Positions 24,766-36,299 of a stretch of DNA of 64,000 nt are shown here, piece by piece (positions within the stretch are counted from its first letter, which is position 1; each line of letters begins with the position of its first letter). Source of the stretch: Saxidomus purpurata (taxonomy: Eukaryota; Mollusca; Bivalvia; Venerida; Veneridae); the NCBI GenBank assembly GCA_022818135.1, contig JAFMSR010000029.1, forward strand, positions 124,001-188,000. The letters are read 5' to 3'. The notes below the pieces were generated by a model. That model was given only the letters and a program-made list of their open reading frames with translations, ran no database searches and was not told the origin of the DNA. Both the position numbers and the translations under genes were made by a program.

Positions 24766-25220
24766 GCTGAATATCCATATTTACGGACCTGAGGTACATG
24801 TATAGGTAAACTTATCAGATACCGGACTCCATATATTTATTAAATCACCAGCAATCAGTTAATTGTTTGTATAATAGCCCTATGTCAGAGATTTTGACGC
24901 AGAATTGTGTCGCTGGTCTTCATGGTATGGACATAGACCTGATGGGCGACACGGCATCGCAATGTACTCGAAAACTATGCCGCATGAGAAAGTTAAAGCC
25001 TAACGTTTGATGTATATACTTCCTGAATAATATTAAGATATAGACTCGTAAACCAGGCTTAAACCATTTCCAACGTGAAACCAGGTATAAACAATTTCCG
25101 ACGAGGAATTGAGCTTTCAACAAGCGATTTCTCAGATAATACTTCCCCAAATACATTGTTGTATTAATATGAAAAGACCTAGGTGCATAAATCATCGCCC
25201 TTTAATACTATTTATTACTT

Positions 25221-25252
25221 GGGTTAGGGTTAGGGTTAGGTAAACCCTAACC
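25221..25252. repeat. Interstitial telomere-type repeat, palindromic
   Basis: Three TTAGGG-type units (GGGTTAGGGTTAGGGTTAGG) are followed after TAAA by CCCTAACC, so the motif can fold back on itself. It lies in the right arm of the inverted-repeat structure and is absent from the left arm. A very short CCCTAACCCTAA occurs again near 27,950. Confidence 0.85.
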
Positions 25253-25360
25253 AAGAAAATACGGAACTACATGTATTTTTCATTACAAAAAAATGGTTCT
25301 CTTTTCTGTCAGTCGCTCCAGCTTTATCCAGTCGCTCTCACTTTATCGCGTTTACCGGTG

Positions 25361-26249
25361 GGTTATATGTATAAATAATGATGATGATTTAATAAAATTC
25401 ATCGAGGCGTAAAAATCTAACAATTTGCACAACTCAGTCTGTATGAATGTTCATTTAAACCCGGCAAATTGTTATTAAATCATTGGTCAGACAAACATCA
25501 CCATGCACACACGTGTATGGAAAAAGAGTGTAACTGAATGAACTATTATCCAAGTGCAACATGCCGATAATATGCAGAAATAGTCTTGGTGCTTAACAGT
25601 TATGTAGGATTTAATTGAATTCCGACCAGTGGTTGCCGAGTAGTAGTCCGGAAAAATATGTCTACAGACGTACGGACAGACACGATTCCAATATAGCCCG
25701 TATATACTTTGCATCACGGTGTGCAATTACTGTTATTGATGTTTTAAAGATACTGCAACTGGATGTGAAGATGATGTATTAACATGATATGGCATTTCAG
25801 AAAATGAAAGAAAATATTTAAAATACTTTCACTTAACGTTAATATGTAAATCATATATAGCAATAGAAGGGCCGAGATAAACTTAATTTTTCATATCTTT
25901 TCTCTGTCGACTTCGCAGAAGTTAAGACTAGTAACGGACTTTTTGTTGTTGTTTTGAGACTTTGATTGCTAAACTATTAATTATAGACAATTGTACTTTG
26001 TTTGCTCATGGCTGATTCACGTCTTTCATAAGTGCAATAATAAACACGAAGTGTCCATTATAATGAAATGAGTAGAGCGACACTTGTCACACAAAATAAC
26101 AAGGTATCAGATAAATGTAAGCATCTGAAAGGCATCGCTCTTGTTTTGGAACACTGCTGGTCAAGTCTGATATCAGTTTGGTGAAAGTAAGGTCTACGCG
26201 ATATCTCCATGTATATGTTAATCCGAGGAAAATCATGATCACGTATGAA
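25361..26249. other. No feature seen
   Basis: AT-rich non-coding sequence between the inverted-repeat structure and the first MITE-like copy. No gene, tRNA-like head or tandem repeat was recognised. Confidence 0.35.
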
Positions 26250-26586
26250 TATTTACTAAACGAAACTTCTAGTGGTACAATTCATATACATGTAGCAGAT
26301 AATTATAATTTAACGTTTAAACCGCCGTAGACTTAATATTGCTTTTTGCACTGTTGCTTTTCCTTATGAACCGCACTCTCAAAATTTTCTTCCGTATAAA
26401 ATTTGTATCACTCGATCATTTTGAAATTCATGTAACGGAAGCATCCAACCAGTGTTTTGATAAATGCAAGACATGATAGCTTTCGTGCACAGATAGCTTA
26501 AAATAAGCTGTCAGATATTGAAAGGGTTGATAATTAAAAAAAAGAAGGAAAAGGGCAGGTGGTGCGTTAGAAGTTATTAGTATATA
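26250..26586. mobile_element. MITE-like element, copy 1
   Basis: The left end TATTTACTAAACGAAACTTCT and the right end, reverse complemented (TATATACTAATAACTTCTAA), form imperfect inverted termini. The body shares TTTAACGTTTAAACC(G/T)CCGTAGAC and GGCAGGTGGTGC(G/A)TTAGAAG with the copy at 28,486-28,880. It is non-coding. Boundaries were set from the comparison of the two copies. Confidence 0.6.
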
Positions 26587-28485
26587 ATAATACAAATAAA
26601 ATTAACCCCTCCGATGCAGTATATGTTTCTCATTAGCAAGGTAATAAGACTAATTTAAGTGTTAAGTATCCTTTTTAAACAAGAACATTATCACTTTACC
26701 CAGTTATTGTTGCTATTGTTAAATTTTATTGGATATCGCATTTACACCCTTTCCACAAATTTCGTTTCTACATTCGACACAATGAAAACGCTATCGCCAC
26801 ACCAGGGTTGTATGTTTTGACTAGTTAAATATTTTCAGTAGTTTTTGTAGATGTTGATAAAAGCATCTTTGCACTGGAAACCAAATTCCGCCAAATAGTT
26901 TCTAAGCGGGAAACCTTTTCAAACGCCCTTAACCGCGAATAAAATGGTATCTGCCATGTCTTCACGTGACATTAGTTATCGATATACTCTATGTACTTAT
27001 AGCTTATAATTAGTTAGAAGAAGAGGCTCTTAGTAAAAACCAATATAATTAAACAGTTAGTATATAGACTGTTGTGTTTTCAAGGACTTAATACTGGACG
27101 TTTATCAGTATATTATAGTGCATGTAATTTTTACGGTTATAGCCAATTTTAAAGACAGTTTTATGGTGCGTTGTATCCAATATTTTTTTAAAAAAGTATT
27201 TAGAATGGTATAAGGCAACAAGTCTTTCATATTTCTATATGCAGATACCGGATACAAGACCATAGCTTTTTTACGAAAAGACCCTTTGGTCATTGTACAT
27301 GCTCGGTGTATAACACCGATACACGCAAGACTACCTCTGGCTTTCTAATTAATTAACACTGAATTCCTTCCCGTTGTTGCTTAGAAAAGGAAGTGCAATA
27401 ACTCAATTAACATTTATCTCAGAGCAGCTGGCCATGGCTAGGCACAACTATGCTTGGTACTCAACATTTATGTGAGGTCTCAATGAATTTCCTCAATAGG
27501 TTGAAATGGCTAGGACAAACATCTCTACATACGCTTTATGTATGAAAAATTCAAAGGGCAATAGCTCAAGAAAATCATCCGAATTCAACATGCCGAATAT
27601 ATGTACAGACTTTGTAGGCTAGTATAGTAGGTATGTGCAACAAATTAGAACTTCAACACAGTAGTTCTTACTATTTCGAAGAGACTTTTGTGACCGTAGA
27701 GACAGTTTAATCAAATTTAGAAGCTTTATTATGATGTTTGAATACTTCTTTTTCCCAAAAACAAAAACGCAAAGTCATATTTTAAACTATTCTTTTAACA
27801 CATGTTTTAGCAAGATATATTTATTAACTACTCAAAAGTTACAATATTTGAAAAGGAACCCACGTGTAAATACTCAAATTATTGGCTTCCATTTAATTCT
27901 TGTATGTTTTAGGATATAAATTCAAATGTCTGTGGCACACACAAAACAGCCCTAACCCTAATTTCTTTGAAGTCTTCTATTTTATAAATGCGGTGATGTT
28001 TTGCATGTTTCGTCTTCTGAAAGTACACGATTCCAACATCACGCAAGGTTCTATATAAACGTACCAATAAAATACGGCCCTCGGCCCATACACATAGCAT
28101 ATATACAATAGTTCAAATACAGTGTAAAGTACCGAGAAGTTATTGACGGTAATGATAAGATACATCCAAAGAACATATGACTCAAAATGCCATTGAATAT
28201 TTTTAATTGAAACAGTCTAAATATTGATTATTCTTGTAAAGACTGAATAACAGATGTTCTCTCTCTTTAAAGGATAGTATTATATATTACAACATGTCTG
28301 CTAATTTTTAACAATTTCACTGAACACAAAATATCTATTTTTCATGAATAAACTGACAAGAACTGTTCTCCTTCTTAACAAGCACAGTACAAATGCATTG
28401 CAATATTTCAGATCGTTGTATCATTTTCGCTAGATATTAAGTCATAGAACTTTTGCAGTGAAGCATTTATAGTAAAGTGTTCGGG
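26587..28485. other. No gene recognised
   Basis: AT-rich spacer between the two MITE-like copies. Small frames on both strands look random. A CCCTAACCCTAA dodecamer near 27,950 is too short to call a telomeric repeat. Confidence 0.35.
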
Positions 28486-28880
28486 AACATATACTTAACG
28501 AAACTTCTAACGATACCTGCCTTTTTCCATCTTTATTTAATTTTCAACCCTACCAATATCTGCCAGCTTATTTTTAGCTATCAGTGGACAAAATCTATAA
28601 TGTTTTGCATTTATGAAGACACTGGATGTATACTTCCGTTACATAAATATCGAAATGATCGAGTCGTTCAAATTACATGGCAAAAAATTGTAGTTTAACG
28701 TTTAAACCTCCGTAGACGTAACATAGGTTATTGCCTTGATGCTCTTCCTTTGTACACCCACACTCAAACTCGATAGCATCGATAGCTAAAAATAAAGCTG
28801 GCATATATTGGAAGGGTCGACAATTAAATAAAGAAGAAAAAAGGCAGGTGGTGCATTAGAAGTTTCGTCTAGTATATGTT
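28486..28880. mobile_element. MITE-like element, copy 2, fold-back
   Basis: The termini AACATATACTTAACGAAACT (left) and AACATATACTAGACGAAACT (right, reverse complemented) are near-identical. The inverted match continues inward for about 90 bp, as far as TATTTTTAGCTATC. The core TTTAACGTTTAAACC is shared with copy 1. A small hairpin-forming element without coding capacity. Confidence 0.75.
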
Positions 28881-30019
28881 GATCGAATATTTGAATACAA
28901 CGGACAAATGAGTACAAAATGAAATGCATCTTTAGTAAGACGTTCAAAATATGGACAGTCGCAATATTCTCTATCACTTCCATAATGCTTACCATTTTCT
29001 ATCATTAAACTATGCGAAGAACTTCAACAATTTGCTATACATCATCTAAATTCTGCAATATCTAAAACAGTGGCATGCTTCACTGTTCTATAAATTGTTT
29101 TGAAATGGAGGTAATGACAGAGTTAACTGTTCTCATTACATCCAGACCTCCACGTTTGCACATACTGATCTTCTCAGATCTCCCATATATAACCAATTCC
29201 GTTAGTAAATACACATCTTTTAACATCTGTAACCCAGCCAAAATTACCATAGTACATCAACATTCCATGACTCTATTTTGCGTATCTATTTCTAGGCAAA
29301 CTGAACCGAATCCAATGTTAAATACAACATTTAGCTAGATGAGTATATATTCTAAGTCCCCATAGTTCATAACAATACAACAAGACGGATGCAATCTTAG
29401 TGCAAAATATCTTAAAGAAAGTTTTGAGAGGCACATGTATACATTGCAAGTGTTGCAAAGACGTGAGAATATGTACAAGTACTTTTTTTCTATTTAACTG
29501 ACAAAGCTTAAGCCATGTTATACATTTGATTTATTAGAATTTTGTAAGTTATATCCGTATAGCAAATGGCAGATCTAAAATGATAAGGCTAGATTACATT
29601 ACATTAGTCAGCTCAATTGTAGTTTGATTGACTTCATGTTATATTCAGACGGTATAAAAGTGTCTATACAAATGTAACAGATTTTGGTATAGGCAATAGA
29701 ACTGAATTATTGCATGTGACTCTAATATTTAACTTTAAAGTGATATTTAATAATGTTCAAAATCAGAAGTGATACGGAAAATAATTTAAATATGCTTTCA
29801 AATATTGTGAAAATCTGAGTAAACATTTATCCGCATCCTCTATAAACAATTTACATTAGAAATTATAGATGTGGCAACAAATTTATTCGTTGTTATAAAT
29901 AAACTCAATGACATTCTATATTCTTGTGGAAAATGTAGCTTAAAGCAATTGGAAAATAAAATAGCATTTCAACCAAATTGATTTCAAAGCGAATGCAGAA
30001 AATTTACATACTTAAACTT
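28881..30019. other. No feature seen
   Basis: AT-rich sequence upstream of the LINE pseudogene. No exon, repeat or tRNA-like motif was supported. Confidence 0.35.
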
Positions 30020-31770
30020 CGCGTGTTAAGACGTCTAAGAAGCGAGGCAAATTTAAATGCATATATTTCGGCACGAAATTAGTTATTGTGACTTAAAGCT
30101 TAAAGAACATTATAGCTCCCAATTAAATGAACCAATACTTTATGCGAAAAGCCAAAAGGCGTTTTTGAGAAAACTTAAACTTATGTGTTCTTGAACAAGC
30201 GATAGTTCGAATTCAATTTCACCAGAGGAATGGAAAACCTATTTTGAGAACCTTTTTAATTTGGATTAAGGGGGGAATGTTTTTGAATCAAATATAATCG
30301 TGAACAATTCTGAAAATGAGATTGAAGATTCCATTTTATATTCTGAGATTACAGATGACGAGATTCTTTGAGCAGTTAAAGGTCTTAAGAAGGGTAGAGG
30401 CTTGTGTGAAAACGAATGGGGGTCTTACGGAACATTTTGATTGTCCGGTAGGTTGAAACAGGGTTGTTAAGTATCACCGATATTAATTGTAGTATTCATT
30501 GATGAACTAGTCAAGCTATTCCCTGACTTAACCGAAATACTGTCACTTTTGTTTGCAGACGATCTTGGACTTACTGCAGATAAAGGTATAGGTCTTCAAA
30601 AACTTTTAAATCATTACATACATTTTGTAACGAAAATGGTGTAAAGATTAATACACAAAAATCTGAAATTATGGTATTTTAAAAGGAGGAATATTATCTA
30701 AACATGAGAAATGGCTTTATAATGGTGAAGTTATTGAAACAGTTAATAATTTTGTCTATGTTGGGGTAACTTTGGCACATCAACTATCTTATATTAGTAT
30801 GGTAAGGGAACAAGCATTAAAGGCTAAAAGAGTACTAGTCTCAGTACTTAAAAACTAATCGATTATGGCAAGCTACCCAGAAATTTTGTTAATATATTTA
30901 ATACAAACATCAGTCCTATTCCACTATAAGGGCCAGACATTGTGGGTACACAAAAGCAGAATTCAACAGACATTGCACATTATAACGCTTGTAAAAGATA
31001 GTTAACAGAAATGTTAAGAAAAGCTATTTGATTATAAAATACACTTTCTAGATAATTTAGCACTAAACAACTGGGTTACGAGTATAATGAAACTTGTTAT
31101 GTAAAAATGGTTTCGGCTATCTTTGCCCAATTTGTAAAACAAGAAACAAGAAAAGTCATTTTTATTTAAATTTGTACAACGTTTACAAGTTCAATATATT
31201 CAAGAGTGGTTCGGGACAATAAGGAATAGCTCCTAACTAAGTTTTTACATTCATTATAAGCTCGAATTCAAACACGAAGCATATTTAAATTATGTCAAAT
31301 TACGAAAAAAAAAATAAAAATAATATCAAACAGGGAATGCCACGTACCAAAAACGCAGCCTCCCCAAAACGAGCCCCACAGCACCCAGAAGTGCACACCA
31401 CCAACACACACACACACACGCACACACGCACACACGCACACACGCACACCCGCACGCACGCACGCACGCACGCACACACACACGACATACACACACATAC
31501 GAAAGTTTAGGTATGCTTTAACAGCACTACGGTCTTCATCTCATACTCTTGAAATAGAGCGAGGAAGGAATGATAACACACCAAAAGAGAATATAATCTT
31601 TAAACTATGTAACTCTGCAATAGAGACAGAATACCATTTTGTTTTAGTATGCTCAAGTCTGTCATGTGTCAGAGAAAAATATATACCTCGAAAATATTTC
31701 GAAAATACAAATGTGCATATGTTTAGAATTGTCATGAGCTGTAATTCTGAAAAGATAATTCTAGGTTAAG
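30020..31770 (+). pseudogene. Degenerate LINE reverse-transcriptase fragment
   Basis: Broken frames on the plus strand carry recognisable non-LTR reverse transcriptase pieces in order: LKEHYSSQLNEP near 30,100; SPEEWKTYFENLFNLD near 30,220; a GLKQGC-SPIL-VFIDELVKLF block near 30,440-30,520; the catalytic LLFADD box near 30,545-30,565; INTQKSEIMVF near 30,645; and NGEVIETVNNFVYVGVTL near 30,720-30,775. The C-terminus (SSSHTLEIERGR, then LCNSAIETEYHFVLVCSSL) lies at about 31,520-31,680. The segment between KGLKKGRG and GLKQGC is missing, so most of the palm is deleted, and stops and frameshifts are frequent. The reading KHEAYLNYVKLR to KFRYALTALR is split by an insertion at 31,306-31,497. It is a dead copy. 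The clade is not assigned. Confidence 0.8.
31306..31497 (+). mobile_element. Microsatellite-bearing insertion (CA element), copy 1
   Basis: This segment interrupts the LINE pseudogene. TACGA(AA) occurs on both sides (31,301-31,305 and 31,498-31,502), suggesting a target duplication. It holds an A-rich start, the shared body (TAATATCAAACAGGGAATG, CCCCAAAACGAGCCCCACAG, CACCACCAACAC) and a (CA)n/(CGCA)n array. The same body occurs at 35,037-35,219 (opposite strand), 60,330-60,373 (partial) and 63,892-64,000 (opposite strand). Open frames across the CA array are low-complexity shadows. Confidence 0.8.
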
Positions 31771-32185
31771 AAATGTATACATACTATGATTGTATTTTAA
31801 AAACGTAAATCAATGCCGGATATACAACATATATATATTAGATGTATAAAATATAATCTTGCCATGAGAACCACATTGATATAGTATTATTAGTAAGTGT
31901 AACCCCAGTCAGTATTAGTTACACATTGTTGTTATTTAAACCAGTATTATTTACACATTTTTGTCAATAACTGTTACCAGTCAGAATTTGATACAAAATT
32001 GAAACATATTATTTTGTAATGGGCCGGCGGCAAATATCAAATAAACCATTTGTCATTTTCATTGTCATAGATAATCTATTTGAAAAATATGTACGAACAT
32101 AAGTAAAACCATTTAAAATGTCTAACCTATCATTTGAATATTTCTACTTTTCCCTCCTGGCTCTCCGCCCACTTCTTTTAAACAA
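31771..32185. other. No feature seen
   Basis: AT-rich spacer between the LINE remnant and a tandem-unit element. Nothing supportable was seen. Confidence 0.35.
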
Positions 32186-33005
32186 GAGGGCCAAGGTGGC
32201 CCTGAATCGCTCACCTGAGACCTACCTTTGACAAAATGTGACCGATATTCAACCCTAAACCATCAACACATTCTGTTTGACCTTGTCAAATCAGACATGC
32301 TTACCAATTTACATGGTGATTACTAGAGTACCATTAAGGTATTCCTTAGAATTGACCTTGTGACCTAGGTTTTTATCCCATGTGATCCACATAAACACTC
32401 TGACCAAATTCTATGCCGATTTGGTATTAAAGGTGACCTCTAGAGTGTTAACAATGTTTTTCTATGATATGACCCCATGACCTACTTTTTAACCCTAGAT
32501 GTATTATATTATAAATTGATCTAGATGTCGTCAAGATAATCATTCTGACAAAGTTTCATAAAGATCCAATCATTCTGACTAAATTTGATGAATATTCGAT
32601 GAAAAATGCAGCCTGTACTGCATACACAAGGTTTTTTTCTCTATTATTTGACTCTACGGCCTACTTTTTGACCCCAGATAACGCATTTTCAATCATAACC
32701 GTCATGTCGACAAGATTATCATTCTGACCAAGTTTCATTCAGATCCAAATAAAAATGCAACCTCTATTGCATACACAAGGTGTTTATATGATTTGACCTT
32801 GTGACCTACTTTTTGACCCCATATGACCTATTATCAAACTCGACCTAGATGTCATGAAGGCAGTCATTCGGATTAAGTTTCATGAAGATCCAGTGAAAAA
32901 GCAGCCTCTATTGTATACAAAAAGATAAGTTTGTGTGGACGACAGACAGAAAACAGACAGACGACGGACACCAGGCGACCTCAATAGCCCCAGTGAGCTT
33001 AAAAT
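32186..33005. mobile_element. Non-coding interspersed element with tandem core (GGTGGCCCTGAATCGCTCACC family)
   Basis: The left end reads GGCCAAGGTGGCCCTGAATC then GCTCACCTGAG. The right end reads GACGACGGACACC then CCAGTGAGCTTA, so CTCAC and GTGAG oppose each other. The core is about four diverged units built on GACCTTGTGACCTACTTTTTG, ATGTCATGAAG and CAAGTTTCATGAAGATCCA. Truncated relatives occur at 34,800-34,960 and 48,953-49,440. No protein is encoded. Confidence 0.75.
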
Positions 33006-33360
33006 TGCATCTTTGTTTTGGATATATTTACCTTAAGTTCACTGGCATCAAAAAAGACATGTAGGGTATTTAACTGCTTTTGTAAACCGGGCATATTATC
33101 TGCTAAAAGAGAACCACTTGTTCAACGCTTATAACGTTGTGAAATTAAGTCATAAATAGGTTGTCGTGATCTTATAGTATTGTCCGAACAAATTAACCTG
33201 ATCCTGACCTTTATCCATGTATATATTATTCAGCAATTGCGCTGAATAAATCAATTTTCGTGAGCATATCGTGCAATAACTTTACCTTTCGTTACAATAA
33301 CGGAAATTTACGGCGGTTTAAAGTTGTTTAAACTGTTAATATTCGACAACAAGAAATGTA
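33006..33360. other. No feature seen
   Basis: Non-coding AT-rich spacer. Nothing supportable was recognised. Confidence 0.35.
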
Positions 33361-33440
33361 TTGACAGCTGTAGCTAAGTGGTTAGCATGCAGAATTCTTG
33401 ACTAGAAATACAAGAGTTCGAATCACGTAAACTGATACAA
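33361..33440 (+). repeat. tRNA-like sequence (pseudo-tRNA or SINE head)
   Basis: TAGCTAAGTGGTTAGCATG (A-box-like) is followed 40 nt later by GAGTTCGAATC (B-box-like). The acceptor and T stems do not pair well, so this is not a functional tRNA gene. It faces a similar tRNA-like sequence on the other strand about 250 bp away. Confidence 0.5.
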
Positions 33441-33639
33441 TTAAAAAAGAAAACCTGGAACTAGTATGTACAAGTATTTGCAGTCGAACAGGAAATGCAC
33501 GAGCATCACTTCGTTTGTTATTCTTTTTGAAAAATAATAAATGTATCAAAATGAATATGATGAAATAATAGTATATTACTGAAATATATATAAAAAGTTT
33601 AAAACATTTATTGAGCTAAACCTTGAAAAAGTTTCACTG

Positions 33640-33727
33640 ACGTTGGAAGGACTCGAACGCACGAGATATAGATCAGAAATATTTAAAAAAAGAAACACGT
33701 TCGCTTACAACTGAGCTACCGACCCGA
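33640..33727 (-). repeat. tRNA-like sequence on the minus strand
   Basis: Read on the minus strand, GGGTCGGTAGCTCAGTTG (A box) is followed by an overlong T-rich middle and GCGTTCGAGTCC (B box). The stems do not close properly, so it is a pseudo-tRNA or SINE head rather than a tRNA gene. Confidence 0.5.
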
Positions 33728-35036
33728 TCGATAATATTTTTTTCGACCTAAAGATATTTATCAGTTATTCCATTTAGCTTACCACGTACATATCCGTAAA
33801 ATGAAAACCGAAGATAGGCAATAAAGCGTCCGTGAAATTATGCCCCATACAAACAATCTATTATGCAACACCTGAAGGAAATAGACATTACTGCAAGACT
33901 AAAATGAAATGATGCGTGCAAACGATTGACTGCTTAAAAGTGTTTGATTGTCAGAATAAGCCCACCTCACATTTAGTGGTTACATAAACAACATCAGATA
34001 GTTCCCCATAGTTCCTTTTGTTGTTTATTGTTCTTTGTTACTACGTAAGTTATTCTTTAGTCAGATTTATATTTGTTTCAGCAGTGAAAATTCACCTGAA
34101 AGGGAATATACCAAACTCTGAGCCGATGATCAGTGTGCCCTTGTCTTGCCATAGTCATACTGTGGTCAAAGGTCTATGTTAGCTGCAATTTATTTTTTGA
34201 ACCGGAGTCACGCTCAGGTATATAAAATAACAGTATGTATTTTGATATGTGCTCAGATATTTCATTTTGAAGATATGGGTTTTGTTTAAAATCGAACTAA
34301 GTTAGAACAAAATATTTTGTTTTTCAGACACGCAAACAATTTTGAATCAAGCGTAAACGGTTAAGTACCAGGATCTTAGAGTTATTCAACTGTCTAACTT
34401 ATAGCAGTATTTCATTTGAAGACTGTATGTAAATGTATCTAATACCTTGTAAGCACAAAATGCTTTTACATCATTACTCGAAAATAGAATGTGGTTTACA
34501 TGAATCAAACAATGATTAAAATAGCTCAAATTATAAATTTTCTAATGTCATTTTAGGCTTATGGCAACTTAATCACTCAAAAAATGTGCTGACAAATGTA
34601 TAAAAGCTTATACGTTGCCATTAAATGAAGGTATGTGTTGCTGAGCAAGGTTTTAAACCTTACTGTATGATTAAAGACGTACCTGGGAGTTGCTACGGCA
34701 CATCCCCACGGAACAGCGTGAGATCTTTCACCTAAAGTTCTTGTATGCATGTATAAGCAACTTGAATTCTAGATTCAATTTTGACATAGAAAGCATTTAT
34801 AAAATATTCTTACCGTTTTTATGATGATTGGTAAATAAGTGTAGCCTCTAGAGTGCTAACAAGGTTTATCTTTAATTTGACCGTGTGACCTAGTTTTAGA
34901 CCCTAGAAAACTATAATAGCTCATATTTGAGCACGTCTGCTTAGGTGAGCTAAGAGCAAGGCATACTCCAAACTTTGGAAGTCTTCTGTCCCCTGAGAAT
35001 CTCAATTGCGACCTATGTTGACGCATATCAGGCATT
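33728..35036. other. Mostly featureless; truncated tandem-unit repeat near 34,800-34,960
   Basis: No gene. At about 34,800-34,960 there is a truncated relative of the 32,186 element (GTGTAGCCTCTAGAGTGCTAAC, TTTGACCGTGTGACCTAG, ending GGTGAGCTA). The remainder is AT-rich without recognised features. Confidence 0.45.
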
Positions 35037-35076
35037 GTGTGTGTGTGTTGTGTGTGTGTGTGTGTGTGTGTGTGTG

Positions 35077-35107
<31 letters not shown>

Positions 35108-35219
35108 TGGTGGTGTGCGCTTCTGGGTGCTGTGGGGCTCGTTTTGGGGAGGCTGCGTTTTTGGTGCGTGTCATTCCCTGTTTGATATTATTTTTGTTTT
35201 TATAATTATTCGTGTACAT
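35037..35219 (-). mobile_element. Microsatellite-bearing (CA/TG) element, copy 2
   Basis: (TG)n at 35,037-35,108 leads into TGGTGGTGTGCGCTTCTGGG, GGCTCGTTTTGGGGAGGC and CCCTGTTTGATATTATTTTT. This is the reverse complement of the copy at 31,306. The same unique body next to a dinucleotide array in separate copies shows that array and body move together. Frames across it are not genes. Confidence 0.8.
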
Positions 35220-35466
35220 ATATAGTGACGAAGCTGCATATGTTTTGATAATGCATTTGACATGACTGTGATCTATGTAATCTAGAGGTGTGGGTTCGTT
35301 TCCTAGTACTGTCTTGTGTTTTGGGCAAGGCTGCTTTTGAAGTACATTTTCTCACATTTTCTTAGGCAAATTGCCTTCGTCCAGTCAAACCTGATTTTTT
35401 TTGTGTTCAGTGTTTAGACACTGGTGGCAATTTTTTCAGTAGTTTCGGCTCTTCGATCTTTTTTAG
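35220..35466. other. No feature seen
   Basis: Short AT-rich spacer with no recognisable feature. Confidence 0.35.
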
Positions 35467-35729
35467 TTTATACAATTTTATTTTAGTTAGATTGCGAAGA
35501 AGCTCCGGAGCTTATTAGATCGCTCTCGGACGCTCATTGCAGATGTCATCTCGCTCGCTCGCGAGAGGCAGCGATTATTTCATCGCTGCTACCAATATAG
35601 AAATGGGTGGACTGAGCCATGTGTGGCATCAGTATCTTTGCCCAAGGACACACCTTGTGCTCGGGCTGGGATGCGAACCAGGGACCTCACTGAAGCGAAC
35701 ACCATAATCACTGAGCTATCGAGGCCCGC
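35467..35729 (-). mobile_element. tRNA-derived SINE, same family as 20,833
   Basis: On the minus strand a head with CCTCGATAGCTCAGTGATTA (A box) and TGGTTCGCATCCCA (B box) is followed by GTGTCCTTGGGCAAAGATAC. The body holds GAGAGCGATCTAATAAGCTCC and the tail is CTAAAATAAAATTG. The order matches the copy at 20,833-21,059. No exact target duplication was found, so it is older. Confidence 0.8.
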
Positions 35730-35771
35730 TGATATATTTTGAAGTAAGACCACATCACAAAATTAAGTTAA

Positions 35772-36299
35772 AGGTCCATTACTAACACCAAATCAAAATT
35801 TCTGGAATTGTAACAGGGAAATACAGTTTGAATCAGGCTTCTAAAACTTAACAATAGCCGTGGAGTATTTCCCTGTTTGAAATACTGCTCCATAAGAAAC
35901 ATGTGAATGTTTGTGTATTTCCTTAGATTGACCTGGGTGGTCTTTTTGTCCTACTTTCGCTTAATTGAATGTTGTTAACAGTTAGAGATATACTTTGCAC
36001 ATAATTGGAAGTAAAATTCTTCAATTATAATTCAAAATAGGCATGCTTATTTATGTACAACCTATTTACAGCCTCTCTCTGGGAGATTTCTGGAAAATTA
36101 CAAAGATATTTGAAAACTGGAAAACCTACTTTCGTTTTTCAAAAGGCAAAATACAGTTTATTAATTCTTTTGTTAAACTCAAATTTTCAACACAATATGA
36201 TCACAATTGATGCCGTATGTCATATTTTTCCTTCTGAGAAGACACCCGTTACAATTCAAGATTTAAAAGAAAATTCGAATTGGTGTTAGTAATGGACCT
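35772..36299. mobile_element. TTAA-flanked MITE, copy 1
   Basis: TTAA flanks both sides (35,768-35,771 and 36,300-36,303). The termini are perfect inverted repeats beginning AGGTCCATTACTAACACCAA, with the match continuing imperfectly to GAATTGTAAC for about 45 bp. The 528-bp body is non-coding. A TTAA duplication is typical of piggyBac and Kolobok DNA transposons. A related element lies at 62,437-62,769. Confidence 0.9.

Larger units (their letters stand above)
23125..25360. mobile_element. Inverted-repeat structure, arms of about 270-320 bp
   Basis: Sequence at 23,125-23,396 is repeated in inverse orientation at 25,038-25,360. Shared blocks include CACCGGTAAAC at the outer ends, GGAGCGACTGACAGAAAAGA, TAGTATTAAAGGGCGATG, TTTGGGGAAGTATTA and TTGTTGAAAGCTCAATT. 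The right arm has an extra duplicated piece of about 50 bp and a telomere-type motif absent from the left. The interior of about 1.6 kb holds two frames in the same register (23,983-24,438 and 24,472-24,765) separated by one TAA, with no recognisable family. No clear target duplication was found, so it may be a degenerate transposon or an inverted duplication. Confidence 0.65.

Noticed and set aside
25221..25252. True chromosome end
   Set aside because: Only about three telomere units, followed by an inverted unit and then ordinary sequence. It is interstitial.
31292..31510. Thr/His-rich and Val/Cys-rich frames on both strands
   Set aside because: Low-complexity translations of a CA/CGCA microsatellite. 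The same applies to frames at 34,975-35,225.
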